A DNA stretch of 64,000 nt from Adineta steineri (Eukaryota; Rotifera; Eurotatoria; Adinetida; Adinetidae): contig CAJNOI010000016.1 in assembly GCA_905250115.1 (NCBI GenBank), positions 836,917-900,916 of the forward strand, written 5' to 3'. The notes below the pieces were generated by a model, which saw nothing but the letters and a program-made list of their open reading frames with translations, did no database searches and was not told the origin of the DNA. Below are positions 53,727 to 64,000 of the stretch, piece by piece; position 1 is the first letter of the stretch, and each line of letters begins with the position of its first letter. The position numbers were made by a program, and so were the translations under genes.

Positions 53727-54669
53727 TTAACAAAGATAATCAACAGTTGGTGATGCATTCATTCCATTTCCTTGTTGTTGTTGTTGGTGTTGTGGTCCAT
53801 TATAACTTGAATTCCGTCTAATTGGTGGAAATATTTGAAATTCCGATTGTTTAGCTACCTCTTTTATTGGTGGAAAATTTCGATCAGCCGGAATATTAAT
53901 CTCAGATGTATGACGAAGTAACATCGAAGAACTTCAAGTAATAAAAACGAATATAAATGCAATCCTATTAGATATTTTTCACTTACTATGGTAAATTTGC
54001 TTCATACATCTTCTCATTTGATACAGGTAAAACAAAATGTTCAACAGGATGTAATGTACCACTACGATCAGTATATGTATCACGATGTTGTTGAGAAAGC
54101 TGAAACAATATGAATATTTCTTTTGTAACGAAAAAAAGAAATACTAGAACTAACTTGATAAAATTTTCTTATTTCATTTGTTCGATCAACATTTGTATTA
54201 TTAAGTGAATATTTTGGTATATAAAGATATTGATCACGACTACGACGACGATCACTCATAACAAGTTCTGGTTGATGAGTATATGGAGTTGGAAAATATC
54301 CACCTAGAAATTTTGCCCAAAAAAAACAAAGTCAAAATTTTAAAATTAGAAAAAGTTTTTAACCTCGTGCATAAAGGCTTTTTGATGAATTGAGTGCTTC
54401 ACTTCGATAATCTTGAAAATATTTTGATGTTGCATTACCAAATGTTTCACCATATTGATATTGAGTAGTCGGAACATGACCTATCGAAAAAAGACTAATT
54501 ATCAAAAGTTAATTTTTTAATTATTCGAAAATTACCTCGATAACCAGGCATAAGTGATGGTGGGTAGTAAGCTATATTCGATTATTAAATTATTATTAAT
54601 TTTATTATGAAAAAAAAAACACATACTAGCATTATAAGTTGTTTGTAAAGTTCCAGCAGCTCGTGACAT
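53727..54669 (-). CDS. CIMIP2C: CIMIP2C (FAM166C/C2orf70) ciliary microtubule inner protein
   Basis: Member of the FAM166 family found inside ciliary doublet microtubules, thought to stabilise motile axonemes. Six exons (54627-54669, 54536-54571, 54364-54480, 54155-54303, 53987-54099, 53727-53931) give 220 residues. The start [18 protein letters not shown], then [50 protein letters not shown] and [18 protein letters not shown] follow the vertebrate FAM166C sequence along most of its length. The C-terminal about 50 residues (Pro/Gln-rich) diverge. It is head to head with a CFAP97-like gene 216 bp away, which suggests shared ciliary regulation. Presence of this gene argues for an animal with motile cilia or flagellated sperm. 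Confidence 0.88.
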
Positions 54670-54885
54670 TGTACAGTCAATCGAAAGTTAAACAAGACAA
54701 ATAATATTAAATATTTTACTTTTTTTCTTCTTACAAAGAAAAACAATTCTTTACATTGTAACAAAATTTAACTATGAGTTACTACCCATCGACCTCCTTG
54801 TAGACAAGAATTTTTGTATGTCGCTAGTAAACAGAATTTTTTTTATTACATTTGCGCCAATTTTATATTCTTTCGTTCAATAATA
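54670..54885. promoter_or_regulatory. Putative shared promoter of two divergent ciliary genes
   Basis: Only 216 bp separate the start codons of CIMIP2C (minus) and the CFAP97-like gene (plus). The stretch is AT-rich. I looked for an RFX X-box (GTTNCC-N-GGNAAC) and saw only a poor half match (gttactacccatcgac, 54777-54792). Shared regulation is inferred from arrangement, not from a motif. Confidence 0.35.
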
Positions 54886-56048
54886 ATGCCATTTCATCTT
54901 TGTAATTCATCATATGTATATGCGAAAAATTATGAAAAATCTATGAATAATAATTACATATTTCAACGACAATTAAATTTACAATCACGAGAAAATAAAC
55001 GAAAAATTGAATATGAACGTATACAAAAAGAAAATGTTAAATTTAGTCAAAAATTAATCAATGCAAAACCTTTTCATAATCGTTATGAACAACAAATATT
55101 TTTTGATAAACATTGTCAAATTAAACAACATTTAAAACGTTATCCAAATTTAAATCGAATTCAAAGAAAAGTTCCATATTCTACAAAAGTACTTCCACCA
55201 ATTACTGAAAATACGGAGTATGTTATTATCAATTAGAAAGTATAGTGAAATATTAAAAATTGAATAGAATGCATTATGAAATTAGAAGTCATTCAGATGG
55301 AACGTCTAAACGGTGAGAGCAGGAAAGACTCAGTGAATATTATACGAAAGTGAAGAGGAGATATCGAGTATTTTTTATTAAGTAACCAAATTCTGATAAT
55401 AGTTTATAAAATTTTCTAAAGCATCTCGATGATATATTATTATTTTAAAGAAAAATATAGAACAAGCGAAATTAATCAAGTAAATGATAACTCATCGTTT
55501 TCAGTAATTTTTATTATTTAAACTCTGTTTTAGAATTGAACTCACGAAAACGATATTATAGCATTTTCTTAGGAAGATGAGAATAAATGTATAGAAAGTG
55601 TTATGATACCATTTCTACAAGTTAATCTCTTGATAATAGTTTCATACAATAGAATGTAATTCAAGCAATAATTTATCGTTTCTCTGAATCAATCAAGATT
55701 TTCTCATATGTTCGTCTAGGCGAAAAAAGTCATTTTATCTGGATGTCCTTAATGGGTACTCTAGACGAAAAGTGTATTTTGACAATACTTCGCTTATTTG
55801 ACATATAGAGAACAGATATATCAGGTCAATGTAAATCATATCTTAGATATTCATATTTAATACAAACTTTTATCTTTTCTAAAAACTTTATTAGTCTATT
55901 AACAAAAATACCGAATACTTCCAACACTGAAATCGATTCATTTATTAATATTATCGAACAATCACCATCATTATCTATTAAAAATATGTCTTCATCTCAA
56001 ACTTCTTCTTCAATATTAGTATCAAATTTATCGAATCTATCAATTTAG
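54886..56048 (+). CDS. CFAP97/hemingway-like small ciliary protein
   Basis: Two exons (54886-55217 and 55895-56048, 677-bp intron) give 161 residues. Residues about 35-90 have ENKRKIEYERIQKENVKFSQ, then LINAKPFHNRYEQQ, and resemble the CFAP97D (KIAA1430/hemingway) pattern N-R-x-E-x-x-R-I-x-x-E-N ... K-P-x-x-x-R, a family linked to axoneme assembly and sperm flagella. The tail is Ser/Asn-rich. Reading straight through the donor gives a stop at 55234-55236, so intron retention would yield a protein shorter by about 45 residues. An in-frame Met upstream (54814) exists, but the sequence after it is not conserved-looking, so I start at MPFHLC. Family assignment is moderate; the divergent partner CIMIP2C supports it. 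Confidence 0.6.
55711..55769. repeat. Short inverted repeat in intron of CFAP97-like gene
   Basis: TTCGTCTAG at 55711-55719 is matched exactly by CTAGACGAA at 55761-55769. The 41-bp loop and short arms would allow a hairpin. It may be the remnant of a small inverted-repeat element or chance. Confidence 0.3.
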
Positions 56049-56179
56049 AATAATCTGTTTTCTTCGACATAAATCATTTATACAAAGCACCAAGATGATC
56101 AAAAAGAAAACAAACGTAAGCATAAATATACTATATAGAAAAATAGTACATGAAAAAGAAAAGAAAATAAAACAATTAT

Positions 56180-59100
56180 TTAACAATCAGTCGAACTTCG
56201 TATCGTTTTTCGTCGACCATTCAATGATATTTGTTGTTTTCTAACAGGTGTTGTTCTTCGTTTCCAAATAGGTGATGGACTTCGTCGATGATTATTATTT
56301 GATTTTCGATTTAATGATTTTGAATTTCCTGGTAATATTGCATGACAAGAACGACTTGATGTTATTTGTTGTGATGAAGAAGATTTTTTAATTGAAAATG
56401 ATGGTTCAGATTTACGTATATTATCTATGGAATGATTAGATGAATTATTTTGTCGCCATTCAACTGATGTTGCTGCAAGTATACAATTATTAATTGTTTT
56501 AACAAATGTTTCAGCATCTCTATTTAATAATAAATATTTAAATATTTGACAAAAACAAAATTTGTTATTTTAAATTTACTTATTTGCAAATCGATAATAT
56601 GTTTTGAGACGTGTTTTTATATCAATTTGAATTAATTGCCAAGTACAAATATTATTTTTATTATCATGAGTATCAATAAATTCAACATTCATTTCTTCTA
56701 TTGGAATAAATCGAATAAAACGATCAGGAGTTATTTTATTTCCTTTATGACTTAATGATGAATCCTAAAACAAAAAACAAATTTTCGTATAAAAAATTTT
56801 AATTTCGTGTTTTTTTTTGAATTACTTGTTTCTTTTTATTTATTTGTTCACGTACTAATAAAATACAGCCATTACGGAAAATAAAGCAATATGTTTTTAA
56901 ACGTTGATAATTTTTTCCAAGAACAAATAAGTGTATATTTAACCAATCTAATTCACTATATGCATACAGTTCAGGTAAATTCAATTGTATACTCTAGAAA
57001 ATAATTAGAAGATTATTTCGATCGATAGAAGAAAATAATTCTTACTTTATTATGTTCTTCACTATAAGTTTTCGTTATAGATTCAAATGATTGTCCAAAA
57101 TCTTCATATAATTGTTGCATACCATTCATATATTCTCCAATATCATTCATCATTGTAATTGCTTGTTTTAATTTAATTATTTCTTTTGAATCATTTGAAT
57201 CATTTTCATTTTCATTTGAATAAATCGACATTTGTTGTAATAATAAAGGATATTTAAGTATACGTTGAACAGGTTTTATTAAATAAGATTCAAATGATGA
57301 TGAATGTTGATGACGTGGATTACGTGCAGCAAGAAATTCTTTTAAATGTTGATTATTTTGATGAATATCAAGTAAACGATTTATTCGTAAATGCATTGCA
57401 CAAAATGAGGAATATAATTTAAAATATTGAGAATATGAAAGAAATGTATCTGCTATTGATATAAGAATATCCTAAGAAAAATAATTCAATTAAATTTTTT
57501 TTTATTAAATATAAGAGAGAAATAATACTTACACAAAATTCATGTACAGCATTATAAGCAAGAATTTCAGTTGGAATATCTGATTCCAGACGTTCAAGAA
57601 ATTTTTGTTGTAATTGATAAATTGATTTAACACTTATATATAATGATTCAATTGTATCAGCAGGTAATAATTTAGAATCATCACGTAATGGTTCAATATA
57701 TCGTTCAAGTAAACGTTGCATATCCTAGAAGAATAGAATCAAAAATTTTCTTTATTAATCTTATTTAAAAGAATACAATTACATAAGTTTGTTATTTCGA
57801 AATAAAATATTCAAAACTTCTGACCTCGAACTAGACAATCACTCTACTCTTAAAATAAACTTCGTGCAACTTAATTGTTAATAGATACTCTGGACTGTAC
57901 AAAGTCGACTGGTGATGCTCAAGAAAACAAGCACATAGTTACAAGCTACAATTTGTCGAAAAAATTGGAGCTCACTTAACTTGACCAAAAGTATTTCAGT
58001 ATTATATAACTTACCTGAACATAAGTTCTTTCTGTTTCCACTAATTCAAAAATAACTTTTCGTATTCGTTGTGCATTTGAAAGAGTTTTAATACGTGGTG
58101 GTTGATTAATTACATTAACTTGTTCAGTATTTGGATTCAATACTGTTGTTGTTGGTCGACAATATCGACTTAATTCATCAACATTTTTTAATAAACGTTC
58201 AAGTGCTGATGGTGATGATGATTCATTTTCTTTGATATCTTTATTATTCGATGGCATATGTTCATCTGAACAACTTGAATCAGGTTTAGGAACAATAAGT
58301 TCACGAAGTTCTTGTCTTGATAATCGTTCGATACGTTGCGGAGGTGGTGGACAAATTAAATTTTGAATAATTGCATGAGAAAAATCAAACACTTGATTAT
58401 TATCTTTTATCGCATCAGCTGATCTTAAAATATGACGAAAAAAAAAATTGATTTTTTTTTTTTTACTTTTTATTTTCAACAAACCTTGATGAGCGAAGTG
58501 TTAATATAATTGGTGTTTGATAAAAATAATTATCAAGTGTATTAAGATCAAGATCTTGTACAATTGAATTATTTACAATAACGATTTCATCACCTTTCCT
58601 TACTCCTAAATAAAACAAAAAAATAAATTATTAAATTGAAATTTTTTCGAAATTTATTTTCCTACCTAATTGTTCACTTTCACTTCCAGATATTACATTC
58701 GATACAATTACTTGTAATGAATATTCACGATATAATTTAGTTATAATTTCAATTCCTGCTAGATTAAGTTCATTATTTAATGTTATTTGATAGACAACTT
58801 TTCGTTTTATTTCAATTGAAGAATAAGTCTATGAAAAGGAAATTAAATAAATATTTATATAGAGAATTGAAATAATAGTTTATAACATACTAAATCACAT
58901 AATTTATCATTTAGATTAGGTACAAATTGATTTGAAGATGATGAATCAAAATGTAAAAAATGATCATCGATTTGTAATCCTAATTTACCAGTTACACGTT
59001 TTAATAATTCACCAACAGTTGCCATTTCATTTATTGATACAATTGTTCTCTAGAATAAAAAAAAGGAAAGTAAGATGAATCGATAAAGACCAAATGAAAT

Positions 59101-62034
59101 ATTATGTAATGTACTATTTTTCTAAATAATATAGATATTTTTGATCATCAAAATCTATTTATTCGTCTAACATTGAAAATATATATATGTATATACTGAT
59201 AATATATAATCAATCGTAGACAGAAACGTTATTTACATCAATAATTATCGTAAAAGTATAGTTTTAACTTGTTTCGAAAGAATGTCGATCTTTTCTTTCT
59301 TTTTTTTACGCTCAAGCGAGATACAGTGTTTTATCAATTATATGATATAATATACATTAGGGTAGCCCATCTTGTTCAAAAAAGAAATGTTTATATCCAT
59401 ATACTTTAAGGTTCTTTGGACATATCAAAGATAGAATCGGTGATAGTAGTCATCTTCACTCTCATTTTCACCTTCATTTTCAAGTACATGATAGACCGAA
59501 TATATGCATTATATATAGCAAATCAATCAATAGAAACTATCTTCTATCATCTATTTTGCAATAAATAAATTTAATAATCAAATGTATTCTACTATTTGTG
59601 ATCAAAGGATGGTTTTCTCTTGCGCGAAAAATTTGACCTTGTCATGCCAATAACATCAGAAACAATATATTTCTTTGTATCGAATGTATCTATTACTCAG
59701 ACTTATTTACAAAAATTACTAGCACGTCTTTTAACCATTTGAGTATCATTCAAAAATCTTTAGTATACTTTAAAGTGTAATTAGATTTTCCTCTTAATAA
59801 CACCTTTGGGAATTTTCTATTCTTATTTAATCAAAAAACAGATCTATTTCCTTTTGTATTATAAAACTAACCATCTGTGGATTTGAATCACATGTAACCA
59901 TTTGTAAAATTGTTTGTTCAGTTACTGTTGATGATTGAGCAAAATTAATAGGACTTGATGGTGTTGTTAAATAACATTTTGTTTGTTGTTGATCATCATT
60001 ATTATTTGTATGAGCTAATTTATATTTTGATTTATGACGATCAAATTGTCTTCGTGCAGAAATACATGCATAAAAACTACATGGTGTAAATGCCGTAAGT
60101 TTATGTAGTGATGCTTTCGTTGTTGGACATGCTTGTGAAAGTAAATCTTTCGGATTTGGTAAATCTCTATCATTTGTTAATGCACATAAATAACATTTAT
60201 TACGAAATAAATCAACATGAAATGCTTCTAAATTTTTTTCCCATAAATTTATTTGTTTGGATATAAGTAAACGAACTTTTTGATTTGTTGATGATTTTAA
60301 TTGTAATTCACCTAATTTACGCATTTTATTTTCACGTTCAATATTATCTTCTAATTGTTTGATAACTTTTTTTAATAAATTTTCTTTTGTTTTTAATAAA
60401 CAAGAACAATGTATATTACGAATCCAATGATCTAATTCAGATTGATCAGGTGACTGTAAACAATATGTATCACCAGTATGTGTTGTTAAATTAAATACAT
60501 GTTGACGATAAGGATGTTCAGGTAATGGATAACAAAGACTCTCAACAATGTCTAAAAGAATAAGAAGATATAGATATATATAAATAATACAATAGATATG
60601 TTTATTGTGTATTTTGTCTTACTTTTTTTCGTGTTCTCACAATCATTCACTCTATAGGACACTAATCTGTGATTAGTTCTTCTATACATATTCAATGTAT
60701 ATGTATTTCGCTTTTCTTTTACTCTCTGTCTTCTTCTCATTTTTACTCTATGAATACAATTCTCACCATGATCCAAACTCAAATGACGCAAACTGAGTTG
60801 TTCTATGGCAACAAACTGAGAAGTTTGATTAATAAGAATACATACATCTGTAATTCATTTGAATTGCAGAAGAAAGAGAATAAGTTCGATCGAAGGTCAA
60901 AAAATATTTTCAAGATTTCTAACTTACCTATTGTAAGTTTTGGATTGACGTCAGAATAATCATTATATAGATGTAAATATGATCCTTTCAAACATGCCCA
61001 AAAACGTTTCCATTGACGTTTAGATGCTAGTTCAACTTTATGATGTCGTTGAACAGTTAGCCAATGTTTAATATGAAGCCAACTAAAATCGACAAAATCA
61101 CTTTAAAATGAAAACAAAACGTACTACAATATGTTTACCCAGCCTTTTGCAATCTAAAACTTTCAAAAGAATCTTCAGACAATTGGCTGTCAGCGTTTAT
61201 TTGTGGAATTGGTGTAGTATCATCGTCATCATCATCATCATCATCACCATCATCTGAATTCAAATCTAAAATCAATAAAAAAAAAAAATTTTTTTCTTCT
61301 TTTTTTTTTCAATCAATAAAATACAAATATATGTTTAGGATTATATTCAAATATCTTAAATAAAAATAAATTTTAATTTCATCGAAGGTGTGACCTTCAC
61401 ATGAAATGAAGAGATTATATACGTCGTCATTATTTCTAAGAAAAGCTGCTTAACAATTTTTACATTCGAATTGAGATATGTATTTCATATTAATAGTCAT
61501 GTAATTACCTTGTTGTTTGTCAACTATTTGTTGCTGTTGTTGTGATTGTGAATAATGAAATGATTCACTGTAACTACTTAGTCTCCAACTTGATCCACTA
61601 TTACGTCCAATTCCACTATCTGTACGTTCTGATTCATTAAAACTTGTTCGATTTAGATCATAATCATTTTCATTTACTATTTGTGCAGGTTTTTTTATCG
61701 TCATCTGATAATCAGGTACAATTATATCATTATCATCATTACTGCCATTATTAGCAATACCATTTTCTATTGATTCAAGTGATAACGTATTTCGAATAGA
61801 TAAAGATGATTGAAGTGATGTAGTTGCATGTTGTCGTTTAAGTTTACTAATATTTCGTCGTATAACAACAATTTGTTGTTGTTCTTCATCTTCTTTTTCA
61901 TTCTCAGATAAAATTAAATCAGCAGTTGGTAAATGACATTTTTCATTGTCCGAATTACTTTCATTACTACTACCACTATTCATAAACATGCCACCGGACA
62001 TCACCGTTTTGATTGCTTTCGACGATTTCTTCAT
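56180..62034 (-). CDS. TIAM1: TIAM1/2-type (still life) Rac guanine-nucleotide exchange factor
   Basis: Dbl-family GEF that loads Rac with GTP at membranes to remodel actin. Thirteen exons give about 1,216 residues: 61509-62034, 61139-61265, 60928-61082, 59872-60551, 58891-59049, 58666-58828, 58485-58605, 58015-58423, 57533-57724, 57046-57471, 56826-56993, 56580-56764, 56180-56519. Domains in order: disordered N-terminus; PH-CC-Ex (RQWKRFWACLKGSYLHLYND, then LELINLWEKNL-like coiled coil WEKNLEAFHVDLFRNKCYL); Ras-binding domain (RTIVSINEMATVG); PDZ (GVRKGDEIVIVNNSIV); DH (RKVIFELVETERTYVQDMQR, ESYLIKPVQRILKYPLLLQQ); C-terminal PH; basic Ser/Arg-rich tail. This order is specific to TIAM/SIF. 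A splice acceptor 19 nt before the ATG suggests trans-splicing or a 5' UTR intron. The 822-bp intron at 59050-59871 shows nothing coding. Confidence 0.92.
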
Positions 62035-62442
62035 TCATCAGTTCGTGATATATCTGAAATAATAAAGAAAAAGACGAAGAAGTAGAAGAAAAAAAAGAAG
62101 AACAAGGAGGTGACCGCAATTGCCATCGCTTCCCTTCCATTCAACGGCACAAGGTAGACGGAAGGAAAACGAAGAGAAGGACGTGCATACGCGTCTGTCG
62201 CCTTTTTGTTATACTCGACATATAATATGCTTTGATTTCAGGTTTATTTGCATCTGTTCTCGAACATATCAAATAAAAGGTGGCATTGTAGAAGCAGCCA
62301 TGTGTGATGGAAACTTGTTACTATGCTTATTGTTTGTTATTATTGCTTGACATTGCCGTATCGAAATATATTTTGATATCATTTTCTCCGTCATCCTTTA
62401 TCTTTCTTTCTGTCTCTCTCTCTCCCTCTCGATTTCGCACTG

Positions 62443-62479
<37 letters not shown>

Positions 62480-64000
62480 TCATAATACTATTAGCAAGAG
62501 AAAGAGAGTGAGAAAGTCGACGGGTGGTAACATTATAGTAGTGTTCAATTATTTTCGTCATTCTTTTCTTTTCTCTTTTGTTGCCTAGTAAATGACAAGA
62601 GAAAAGAATGAAAAAGAAGAATACGAAGAAGAACAAGTAGTAGTAGTAGTAGTAATAGAAGAAGAAAAATATATACCTACACTTTTTCACTTTATATGTC
62701 TAAATGTCTTTTTGACAGTAACGAAAAAAAGTAATAGTAAAAATGATCAAAAGGTAATACATATATTAAATAGATGCCCTTGCATAACACTCGCTTAGAA
62801 ATGTCAATAGGATGACCCTGTTGTCATCATTTACCTTTTACTCGACATCGTCAAGTGGCTATAACTTACTCTTGTCGTTTGCCTACTTCTTCTTCTTCTT
62901 CTTCATGGATGTGTTATATTGATATAGAAATCCATCTGTTTTTATAGAAGACTATGACCTTGCTTAGTGGAAAGAGAAGTGCGAGAAATAATAATAATAA
63001 CAATCATACTACAGTACTCAAAAGGTCGTCATTAATTTTACTCTTTATAATGTAAAATTCTAACATATAAATTATTCAAACGAATGAAATTCATGAAGCG
63101 ATATAAAATTACCAACTAAAGACAATATTAATGATAATATATTAGAAAAAAAAGAGAAAAGTGTGCTAATTGATGAATGTTATACACACGTGCCGTATGG
63201 TAGTCTACTTTCTTCTTAATCTATGTCAACGAAAGTCGCCGGTTAATGTCTAAAACGACCATATTTGTCACGTCAAATTGGACAGAGACGAGCGGAAAAT
63301 GAATACAAGACAAGGAGAATAGAGAAAGAAAGATACGAGAATAATATGGCACATTGCCAAAGATCAGACAAATGATAAAATTGAGCTCATAACAAGTCTC
63401 TCAATCATAGTCATTCAACGATTTATTTATAATAACATCATTACATGTCTATAAGGATTTGCAACTTTAATTTTATAAGAAAAAAAAGAGTCTGAAAGGA
63501 TATTTATTGCTTCCGATAGAAATCTAACATTGCTTTACTTATAATATAAGTATGATGTTGTTGAGATCGATCGTTGATCGTACTCCTCTAAGACATCGTC
63601 AACGACAAAAAGAAGAAAAAAAATGTAACAATGCCGTAGAAACGTCGAGTAAGCCTATGTCAAAACTAATTTGTTCGTCTGATTGATTCAATTATGGTAG
63701 CCCTGAAACGATCGGTCGTTTTGTTAACAGAATAAAAAAAAAGGTTTTTCTCTAATATCTAAATTCAATTCATTGTAATAGAGATTGAGCTCTTTTTGTT
63801 GTTGTTATCTCTTCACACACTAACATGCGAATGATGCTCTTAGTGCATTGCATACATACACATGCAAACATCAAACACGTCGTAGATGCGTACGAGTCAG
63901 ATAATGGATATCCGTCGAGCTGAGATGATGAAAATGTCTTGCTCGGGAAATTGAATGAACATCAATAACAACAACAGAAGTACTAGTAGTAGTAGTAGTA
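62035..64000. other. Upstream region of TIAM gene, low complexity
   Basis: About 2 kb to the window end with no supportable coding gene. It holds a (CT)n run at about 62443-62474, a T/C-rich run at 62570, GTA/AGA repeats (62635-62665), TTC repeats (62886-62904), and AGT repeats at the right edge. It probably contains the TIAM promoter and 5' non-coding exons. Confidence 0.65.
62443..62474. repeat. (CT)n microsatellite
   Basis: A near-perfect CT dinucleotide run of about 30 bp, upstream of the TIAM start. Polypurine/polypyrimidine tracts like this can act as GAGA-type sites in some animals, but nothing else here supports that. Confidence 0.8.

Noticed and set aside
62391-62690. 99-codon ORF with Arg/Glu repeats
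   Set aside because: Directly explained by the CT microsatellite and neighbouring trinucleotide repeats.

Overview
The window is eukaryotic nuclear DNA from a small, AT-rich animal. Genes are split by many 45-70 bp GT-AG introns, and animal-specific families are present (TIAM-type RhoGEF, SPEN, ULK, caspase, peritrophin-type chitin-binding protein, PPTC7). The Met/stop ends and all splice phases were read by hand; where a full gene model is given, the exon lengths sum to a multiple of three. Two ciliary proteins (CIMIP2C/FAM166C and a CFAP97-like protein) point to an animal with motile cilia. Together with the low GC, tiny introns, a nested gene and 3' splice sites just upstream of several start codons (suggesting spliced-leader trans-splicing), a bdelloid rotifer is my favoured source. 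That is an inference; no sequence here names the species. Two 100-N assembly gaps are present (196-295 and 23750-23849).

Layout: 1-195 (+) is a kinesin-6 motor fragment cut by the first gap. 306-7733 (+) is a GCC2/GCC185-type golgin with a C-terminal GRIP domain; its 5' end lies in the gap. 10502-22843 (+) is a very large SPEN (split ends) gene with four RRMs and a C-terminal SPOC domain. 23946-28652 (-) is an ULK1/2 (Atg1) autophagy kinase. 30319-30692 (-) is TMEM258, a small oligosaccharyltransferase subunit. 30899-32176 (-) is mitochondrial malate dehydrogenase, divergent from 32658-34671 (+), a PDIA6-type protein disulfide isomerase. 37129-40334 (+) is a PPTC7 mitochondrial PP2C phosphatase, which carries an antisense two-exon membrane-protein gene (38343-38908) inside one intron. 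40814-42609 (+) is a caspase. 43829-49193 (-) is a secreted protein with ten chitin-binding type-2 domains. 50872-53439 (+) is an unrecognised proline-rich disordered protein. 53727-54669 (-) is CIMIP2C, head to head with a CFAP97-like gene (54886-56048, +). 56180-62034 (-) is a TIAM/still-life Rac exchange factor. The rest is AT-rich intergenic DNA full of poly-T, (CA), (GA), (CT) and trinucleotide repeats.

The genes are ordinary single-copy animal housekeeping and signalling genes and do not form one pathway. Local groupings worth noting are the divergent MDH2/PDIA6 pair, the divergent ciliary pair, and two products tied to the ER glycoprotein-folding route (TMEM258, PDIA6). I see no transposase, reverse transcriptase, CRISPR, rRNA or tRNA. 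Possible non-autonomous mobile elements with terminal inverted repeats lie in two GCC2 introns. I did not find a convincing new multi-gene system. The best novelty candidates are the nested membrane-protein gene, the proline-rich protein with a Cys/His cluster, the unexplained 30-bp-repeat ORF near 43.1 kb and the inverted-repeat elements.
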